Shown: positions 27,142-32,165 of the stretch, in pieces | How positions within the stretch are numbered: position 1 is the stretch's first letter | Layout: the number at the start of each line of letters is the position of its first letter | Assembly (NCBI GenBank): GCA_024690605.1 | Contig: JAILOV010000071.1 | Location: 1 to 32,165, forward strand | From: Lachnospiraceae bacterium | GTDB lineage: Bacteria > Bacillota > Clostridia > Lachnospirales > Lachnospiraceae | Length of the DNA: 32,165 nucleotides | Direction: 5' to 3' | Made by a program: the position numbers and the translations under genes | Notes under the pieces: generated by a model | What the model was told of the DNA's origin: nothing | The model's input: only the letters and a program-made list of their open reading frames with translations | The model's database searches: none

Positions 27142-27903
27142 TCAGATCCCGCGATAGCGCCCGCGCAGATACCAGGCCAGGGCGAAGAGACCCACCGTTT
27201 CCATCAGGTGGAAGATCACGGAGGACCACACGATCCCGTAGCTTTTGCCGAGAAGGGAGAGTGTGAACATCTGCATACCGGCAGCGGAGAGCATGAAGAG
27301 AGCGGCGATCAGGATCGCTGCGATCTTCAGTTCTCTGTCATCCAGAAAGATGCCGGTCATCATGGCGCCCAGGAGAAGTGCGATCAGCATGCCCTGATAC
27401 TTAAAGCCGTGGGTGAGGTTGTAGATCGACACATAGACTTCGCCGGTGCCGCCGGTCGTGTCGACAAAAAACTGCGTCAGGCGGGTGATGAAGCGCCGGA
27501 AGATGATCGAGGAAAAATCATACATGCTCTGGGCGCCCACCAGGATCGTGAACCAGATCCTTAAGAGCCTTCGGATCGTCTCGGCGGGCAGATCCGCGTT
27601 GTTGTCGCCGAAGACCTCTTCCTGCAGGCGCGCCATTTCCTGCCTGTCCTCGACCGGGACGGCCCGCAGTCCCCGCGAAATGCGGTAAAGCGCGCACAGG
27701 AAGATCACGGCGGACACCAGCAGGGTAGCCACGGAAAAAGTCATCTGCAGCGTCCAGAGCGAGCGGTCCGTCATGTCCGGAACAACGCCGCTTTGGCGCA
27801 GGAGAAGCCGCAGCAGACCATAGAGACTCGCACCCGCAAAGCGCACCAGTGCCACCATCATGATGACATCCGACAGGATGTGTTTTTTTGGACTGAAGTA
27901 CAT
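27142..27903 (-). CDS. Multi-spanning membrane protein, unknown function
   Basis: A 253-aa protein transcribed towards the giant gene, with only 21 bases between the two stop codons. Six or so hydrophobic segments are visible (for example DVIMMVALVRFAG, FSVATLLVSAVIFLCALY, MLIALLLGAMMTGIFL, IAAILIAALFMLSAAGM). A charged cytoplasmic-looking loop (PVEDRQEMARLQEEVFGDNN) sits in the middle. ATG at 27903 is chosen because GAGGAA lies about 8 bases upstream; a GTG at 27933 would add ten residues but has no spaced Shine-Dalgarno and lies against the promoter. I do not recognise a family. It is divergent from the phosphatase gene at 27973 and the two may share a promoter region, hinting at linked regulation. 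Confidence 0.8.
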   Translation of the reverse strand: MYFSPKKHILSDVIMMVALVRFAGASLYGLLRLLLRQSGVVPDMTDRSLWTLQMTFSVATLLVSAVIFLCALYRISRGLRAVPVEDRQEMARLQEEVFGDNNADLPAETIRRLLRIWFTILVGAQSMYDFSSIIFRRFITRLTQFFVDTTGGTGEVYVSIYNLTHGFKYQGMLIALLLGAMMTGIFLDDRELKIAAILIAALFMLSAAGMQMFTLSLLGKSYGIVWSSVIFHLMETVGLFALAWYLRGRYRGI

Positions 27904-27939
27904 TTTCCGGTTCCTCAGGATAAAAAAATACACCTTTTC

Positions 27940-27949
27940 TGTTATAATA
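27940..27949. promoter_or_regulatory. Extended -10 promoter, possibly bidirectional
   Basis: On the plus strand TGTTATAAT (27940-27948) is a perfect extended -10 for the phosphatase gene, about 25 bases before its start. The complement of 27943-27949 reads TATTATA, so the same bases could act as a -10 for the divergent membrane-protein gene. Neither direction has a clear -35. Confidence 0.55.
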
Positions 27950-27972
27950 GCAAGGTAGGCACAACGCGGCAG

Positions 27973-29631
27973 ATGTCGATGAGAATGAAGAAACCGGAAC
28001 TGTCAAAAATCAGAATACATCTCACGGGGCTTTCCTTCCGGATCATCAGCGGCACGATCCTGCTGCTCCTTCTTTTCGGGATCATCCAGGGACTGATCGG
28101 CTATACACAGTTCACCCGGTCGCTGACAAGGGAATACAACGAATCGGCCTTCCGCACGGCGGAGACGGCCGCGACGCTGGTGAACGGTGATCACATCCCT
28201 GATTTTCTGGCCTCCGGGGGCGCCGGCGAGGAATATGCCCGGATGGCGGAGAACCTGAACATCCTCTGCCAGAAGCAGGATGTGACCCTGATCTATGTGC
28301 TGGCGCCGGACCGCGATGATTACGGGATGTTCACCATCGTGATCAGCGTGCAGAATGAAAAGAGCAGTTATGATCCCTGGCCGATCGGTTACCGGCGGGA
28401 GACCACCAATGACGAGTACCGCGCGATCTATCGGGACATCTGTGAGAACGGCTTAAAGCGCGGCACGGTCATGCGCACCACGCAGCTTCGCGGCAAAGAG
28501 CCGCACATCACTTCCCTGATCCCCGTGACGGATTCCTCGGGCGGGGTGGCCGCGATCCTCTGCGTGCAGCGGCCGATGTCGGAGCTTTCCTCCGGCAGGC
28601 GTTTTTTCCTGTGGCGGGTGGGGATCATGACCCTGCTCCTGGCGGTGCTTTCCTCCCTGTTCACCTATTTCTTCCTGCGCAGGCATTTCGTGCGTCCCAT
28701 GCGTGTCGTGACCGGCGAGGCGCAGCGGTTCGCCAGGGAGAACAGCAGGGTCGGGGATGAGGTGTTGAGCAACATCAGCACGATCAGCGAGATCGAGGTG
28801 CTGGCGGAATCCCTGGATCGGATGGAACAGGAAACGCTCCTGCATATCGACCGGATCACCAGGATGACGGAGGACAGGAAGCGGATCGGGGCGGAGCTGA
28901 CCATCGCGCACAAGATCCAGACATCGATCCTGCCCAATGAGTTCCCGCCGTTTCCGGGGAGGCATGATTTCGACATCTTTGCTTCCATGACACCGGCCAA
29001 GGAGGTGGGTGGAGATTTCTATGATTTCTACCTGATCGATGAGGATCATCTGGGCCTCGTGATCGCGGATGTGGCCGGAAAGGGCGTGCCGGCGGCGCTG
29101 TTCATGATGATCGCCAAACTCCTGATCAAGCTGCGCGCCCGCTCGGGCGGTGATCTGGGCGACATGCTCACGGATGTCAGCGGGACGCTCAGAGAGAAGA
29201 ATCCGATGGGTCTTTTCGTGACCGTCTGGCTGGCGATCATCGAGCTCTCCACCGGGGAGGGACAGGCGGTCAACGCCGGTCACGAGAACCCGGCGCTTCG
29301 TCACGCGGACGGACAGTTCGAATTTGTCAAATATCATCATTTTCCTCCGCTTGCCGTGGTGGAGGGGGTTCGGTACAAAGCGCACAGTTTCCGCCTCCTG
29401 CCCGGGGACACGCTGTTTGTCTACACGGACGGTGCGACGGAGGCTGTGGATGCCGAAGAGAAGATGTTCGGCGAAGATCGGCTCCTGGCGGCGCTGAACC
29501 GCTGTCCGGAACTGTCACCCGGGGAACTGATCCCGGAGGTGAAGGGCACGATCGACGCTTTTGTCGGCGACGCCGAGGCTTTTGATGACATCACCCTGAT
29601 GGGGATCAGATATAACGGAACAACACGATAA
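27973..29631 (+). CDS. Second membrane-anchored SpoIIE/PP2C-type serine phosphatase
   Basis: A 552-aa protein of the same design as the phosphatase at 982. Transmembrane segment 1 is at about residues 20-42, an extracytoplasmic sensor domain runs to about 210, transmembrane segment 2 spans about 211-234, then HAMP and coiled coil, with the SpoIIE domain from about 310. Catalytic acidic residues are visible in GGDFYDF (Asp348), IADVAGKG (Asp366) and FDDITLM (Asp538/539). The catalytic core is nearly identical to the first phosphatase around SMTPAKxVGGDFYD and LIDEDHL, whereas the sensor domains differ. Three closely spaced ATGs (27973, 27979, 27985) make the exact start uncertain; all lie just after the predicted promoter. 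The HIT gene follows 16 bases later. Substrate and signal are unknown. Confidence 0.88.
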   Translation: MSMRMKKPELSKIRIHLTGLSFRIISGTILLLLLFGIIQGLIGYTQFTRSLTREYNESAFRTAETAATLVNGDHIPDFLASGGAGEEYARMAENLNILCQKQDVTLIYVLAPDRDDYGMFTIVISVQNEKSSYDPWPIGYRRETTNDEYRAIYRDICENGLKRGTVMRTTQLRGKEPHITSLIPVTDSSGGVAAILCVQRPMSELSSGRRFFLWRVGIMTLLLAVLSSLFTYFFLRRHFVRPMRVVTGEAQRFARENSRVGDEVLSNISTISEIEVLAESLDRMEQETLLHIDRITRMTEDRKRIGAELTIAHKIQTSILPNEFPPFPGRHDFDIFASMTPAKEVGGDFYDFYLIDEDHLGLVIADVAGKGVPAALFMMIAKLLIKLRARSGGDLGDMLTDVSGTLREKNPMGLFVTVWLAIIELSTGEGQAVNAGHENPALRHADGQFEFVKYHHFPPLAVVEGVRYKAHSFRLLPGDTLFVYTDGATEAVDAEEKMFGEDRLLAALNRCPELSPGELIPEVKGTIDAFVGDAEAFDDITLMGIRYNGTTR

Positions 29632-29647
29632 CGGGAAAGGAGAGATC

Positions 29648-30070
29648 ATGGACCAGAACTGTTCTTACTGCGCGGAGGGAGCTTTACTGGACGCGTTCGG
29701 CATCAAGATCTGCGAGCTGCCGATGTCCAAGGTGATCCTGTTTAAGGAGCAGAGCCACAAAGGGCGTGTGATCGTCGCCTGTAAGCGGCACGTGGATGAC
29801 ATCACGGATCTGTCCAAAGAGGAGCGGACCGCTTTTCTCGAGGATGTGAACCGGGTGGCCGAGGTGCTGCACGAGCTGTTCAAACCCGACAAGATCAATT
29901 TCGGCGCCTACGGCGACACGATGCACCACCTGCATTTCCATCTCGTCCCGAAATATCGGGACGGCTTTGAGTGGGGCGGCGTTTTTGCCATGAATCCCAA
30001 GGAAAAGTTCCTTTCGGACGGGGAATATCGGGAACTCATCGATCAGATCCGCGGGAAGCTGCAGGGCTGA
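29648..30070 (+). CDS. HIT-family nucleotide hydrolase
   Basis: A 140-aa cytoplasmic protein with the histidine triad signature HLHFHLVP (His94, His96, His98) near the middle of the chain, as in Ap4A-hydrolase-like and Hint-type proteins. An N-terminal CSYC (Cys5, Cys8) may bind zinc, a feature of some HIT proteins. The segment KGRVIVACKRHVDDITDLS corresponds to the usual strand preceding the nucleotide-binding helix. HIT enzymes hydrolyse dinucleoside polyphosphates or nucleotide phosphoramidates through a covalent nucleotidyl-histidine; the substrate cannot be read here. ATG 29648 follows AAAGGAG and the gene is probably co-transcribed with the phosphatase 16 bases upstream. A C-terminal extension after the triad (WGGVFAMNPKEKFLSDGEY) is typical of a clostridial subgroup as far as I can recall. 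Confidence 0.9.
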   Translation: MDQNCSYCAEGALLDAFGIKICELPMSKVILFKEQSHKGRVIVACKRHVDDITDLSKEERTAFLEDVNRVAEVLHELFKPDKINFGAYGDTMHHLHFHLVPKYRDGFEWGGVFAMNPKEKFLSDGEYRELIDQIRGKLQG

Positions 30071-30085
30071 TCCGGACACTTTTTG

Positions 30086-30112
30086 ACCGGGCGTGGGTTT
30101 TTCCCGTCCGGT
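30086..30112 (+). promoter_or_regulatory. Intergenic hairpin with T5 loop upstream of the last large gene
   Basis: ACCGGGC (30086-30092) and GGG (30095-30097) pair with CCC (30103-30105) and GTCCGGT (30106-30112), giving a ten-pair stem with one G-T pair, a two-base bulge and a TTTTT loop. No U tract follows. TTGACC at 30083-30088 resembles a -35. It may be a terminator of the HIT gene lacking a tail, or an operator. Confidence 0.4.
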
Positions 30113-30122
30113 GCATATATCC
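30111..30122 (+). promoter_or_regulatory. Second GTGCATATATCC element
   Basis: Identical for 12 bases to the element at 9981-9992 and also located in a short leader before a large-protein gene, here 39 bases upstream of ATG 30162. It begins at the 3' foot of the hairpin at 30086-30112. Confidence 0.4.
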
Positions 30123-30161
30123 TTATGTTACCAACTGTTTTTTTAAAGGAAGGAGCGCGTC

Positions 30162-32165
30162 ATGCCCAATATGGCTGGGAACAACGCAAATGAAGAGCGG
30201 CTGAATCCCTCGGAACTCTTTACCGAGGACGAGGCCTTCTACGCGCAGGATACGCGCACGGACGCGGAAATCGCGTATGCCGACGATGTACGGCGGGCCG
30301 AGAGGCGCGATCAGTCGTATATCCCGGGCTTCTTCGATAACGATGAGGTCCTTGCCCGTGTGGAGCGGATCGATGAGCAGGTGATGATCCCGGGCATGTT
30401 AAAGGCACAGGCCGGCGCCCGTCTGATGGATGACCTGCGCACCTACTATCTGGGCAAGGGTTCGTGCACCTATACGACCAGAGAGCCTGTCACGGGACCG
30501 GACGGAAAACCGGTCTTTGATGATAACGGGGAACGGGTGACAGAGGAGGTCGAGCACACGATCCCGGTCACGACCTTTGATGAGATGATGGATTTAAACA
30601 ACCTGCCCATGGACGCCCGTCGGCAGATCGTGGATCATTATCTCTCCGATCTGGAGGCGCATCCCATCGGGAACAGCGTCGATGAGGCGACGGCCGAGGC
30701 AAATGCCCGCTACTTCGCGAGGATCCACAAGGCGGCCATGGAGCGTAACGGTCAGTCCCCCTGGCCGGCGGCCGATCTGAACGCGCCCGGAGCGATCGAG
30801 GATCTGGCAGGCGGGAGATCGCCTCTCGGCGTCCGGGCAATCTATGCCGTTGATTTCTCCCAGAACAACGAAAATCTGGTCCATTCTCACGCCAGAGACG
30901 AAAAGAAGAGGCCCAACCGCGTGCGGATGGCCTATCTTGATGAGTTCGGCGGCGCCGAGGAATACGCAAAACGCAAGGATCTTCAGGATCTGGCGCAGGG
31001 AATGAAGAATCTCACGACTGTTATCACGGCACCGCAGGATCTCGGCCTCTCCTTCAGACAGCGGGCACTGGCCAAGGCTTTCATCGAACACTACAACAGT
31101 GTTCTGCAGGAGGTGAACCGGTTCGGTGTAGAGATGTACCGGCAGGGGAGCGGACTTGAAGCCACGGCCGCCTTCGCTTATTTCTTCACGCCGGGCCTTA
31201 ACCTTCCCGATGCCGGAGCGCCTACGGACGAACAGCTCCGCGCCTACCTCAACGGGGAGGGTGCCTCACCCTTTTCCGAAGCGTATATCGGTGAGGTCCG
31301 GAAGGGGCTTCTGGAAAAGCGCGTCACGGATGCGCAGGCGGAGATCGGAAATCACGAATCCCTCGTGAAGGAGGATATCGATACCCGCATGATCTACAAC
31401 CTGCCTTATGTACAGATGCCGCACAAGGTGCCGAACGCGCAGGGACAGATGGTGGATGCTCCGCAATCGCTGCCGGATCTCTATGCGATGACACCGGAGG
31501 TGAAGCATGAGACAGACATGGTCTTTGACCAGACACTGGGACATCTGACCGGGTTCCGGAATTACGGCATGCAGCCTTTCTATGCCTCCCAGCTGGGCAG
31601 GCACACCATTGACAGCTTCCGTATCGGCGGGCAGAAGGCGTCGGAATATATGGCGTCTCACGGCTACCCGCAGCTGATGCAGGATCTTGATCCCAAGGCC
31701 GCGGAGACGGCGCAGAAGGCGGTGATCCTCACGGCACTGGCCGATCCGAATCTGGAGGTGACCTTTGTCCCTCTGGTGCTTGGGAAGAACGGTGTGCCGG
31801 TCGAAGCGGCGCCCATCCGGATCACACCGGCCACGGCGCTCATCATTCCGTCGACGAGAGTAACCTTGTCGATCCCGACGGCGCTTCCGGATGATGAGGC
31901 CGCGAAATACTACCCGGCGATGGATCAGTACAGTGTGAACATGACCGCGGTCCTCGCCTGTGATCCCGGCAGGGATGTCATCGGGATGCAGCCGGATGAG
32001 CACCTGAAAGAGACAATCCGCGGTGAAAGCTTACACACGGGCGGAAAGCATCTGGACATGGTCCCGCGCACCATCATGGAGCGTCTGTTCTACGATATCG
32101 ACGGGAAAAACGGGGAACCGCCGTTCGATGATTACGGATTCATGCGCAACTACATGGGCTCCGGT
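30162..32165 (+). CDS. N-terminal part of a large module-B protein, unknown function
   Basis: ATG 30162 follows AAAGGAAGGAG and the frame stays open for 668 codons to the window edge. No signal peptide is visible; the protein begins MPNMAGNNANEERLNPSELF and is acidic for its first hundred residues. Residues 139-556 are a module B: DHYLSDLEAHP, ANARYFARI, LPDAGAPTDEQLRAYL, SPFSEAYI, MIYNLPYVQM, DLYAMTPEVKHETDMVFDQTLG, HTIDSFRIGGQKASE, ILTALADPNLEVTFVPL. The last visible residues, FMRNYMGSG, resemble LLRHYMGKSD just before module B copy 1 of the giant protein, so another module may begin immediately beyond the window. It is therefore a paralogue of the 4545-aa protein and shares an upstream element with the 724-aa gene. 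No catalytic motif is recognisable. Confidence 0.88.
   Translation, partial: MPNMAGNNANEERLNPSELFTEDEAFYAQDTRTDAEIAYADDVRRAERRDQSYIPGFFDNDEVLARVERIDEQVMIPGMLKAQAGARLMDDLRTYYLGKGSCTYTTREPVTGPDGKPVFDDNGERVTEEVEHTIPVTTFDEMMDLNNLPMDARRQIVDHYLSDLEAHPIGNSVDEATAEANARYFARIHKAAMERNGQSPWPAADLNAPGAIEDLAGGRSPLGVRAIYAVDFSQNNENLVHSHARDEKKRPNRVRMAYLDEFGGAEEYAKRKDLQDLAQGMKNLTTVITAPQDLGLSFRQRALAKAFIEHYNSVLQEVNRFGVEMYRQGSGLEATAAFAYFFTPGLNLPDAGAPTDEQLRAYLNGEGASPFSEAYIGEVRKGLLEKRVTDAQAEIGNHESLVKEDIDTRMIYNLPYVQMPHKVPNAQGQMVDAPQSLPDLYAMTPEVKHETDMVFDQTLGHLTGFRNYGMQPFYASQLGRHTIDSFRIGGQKASEYMASHGYPQLMQDLDPKAAETAQKAVILTALADPNLEVTFVPLVLGKNGVPVEAAPIRITPATALIIPSTRVTLSIPTALPDDEAAKYYPAMDQYSVNMTAVLACDPGRDVIGMQPDEHLKETIRGESLHTGGKHLDMVPRTIMERLFYDIDGKNGEPPFDDYGFMRNYMGSG
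30576..31829 (+). repeat. Module B, copy 3 (residues 139-556 of the last ORF)
   Basis: Shares the ordered landmark motifs of module B copies 1 and 2 in the giant protein at similar spacing (418 residues here against 396 and 390). Similarity by eye is clear at AHP, the (A/E)GAP(S/T) segment, SPF(T/S)EAY, IYNLPY and the FDQTLG region. Confidence 0.72.

Overview
The window looks like a GC-rich (by eye) chromosomal segment of an anaerobic Gram-positive bacterium of the Clostridia, possibly Lachnospiraceae-like. This is inferred from strong AGGAGG-type ribosome binding sites, a lipobox lipoprotein, SpoIIE/PP2C phosphatases, a LytS-type kinase and an [FeFe]-hydrogenase-type sensor. No rRNA, tRNA, CRISPR array, insertion sequence or phage gene was seen. 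All homology statements come from reading motifs; no database was searched.

Layout. Positions 1-962 hold the C-terminal end of one large protein (stop at 217), a perfect 10-bp hairpin, and a frameshifted remnant (310-962) whose C-terminal motif matches that of the giant protein further on. Positions 982-5426 form a tight operon: membrane SpoIIE phosphatase, CPA1-type cation/proton antiporter, TrkA-like RCK protein. A 48-aa ORF with its own near-consensus promoter follows. Positions 5733-7813 encode a LytS-type histidine kinase and a response regulator with a SARP-like output domain. Positions 7921-9852 encode a soluble fusion of two ferredoxin clusters, an H-cluster domain, another Fe-S domain and a chemoreceptor signalling domain, so a likely hydrogen or redox sensor.

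The second half is dominated by large proteins of unknown function: a 724-aa protein (10014-12188), a lipoprotein (12284-13456), an unbroken 4545-aa protein (13483-27120), and, after a convergent membrane-protein gene, a second SpoIIE phosphatase and a HIT hydrolase, the start of another large protein (30162 to the window end). None of those whose N-terminus is visible has a signal peptide or evident membrane segment. The 4545-aa protein is built from repeating modules, named here A (three copies, NGWP(I/V)ED core), B (two copies) and C (two copies), joined by charged coiled coils. The last ORF carries a third B module.

The candidate undescribed system is this family of giant modular cytoplasmic (or unconventionally exported) proteins, with a shared C-terminal FADL...RRNSVA motif, interleaved with a lipoprotein and several signalling genes. 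The modules, shared tail and recurring upstream elements can be seen directly. Co-regulation, export and function are inference.
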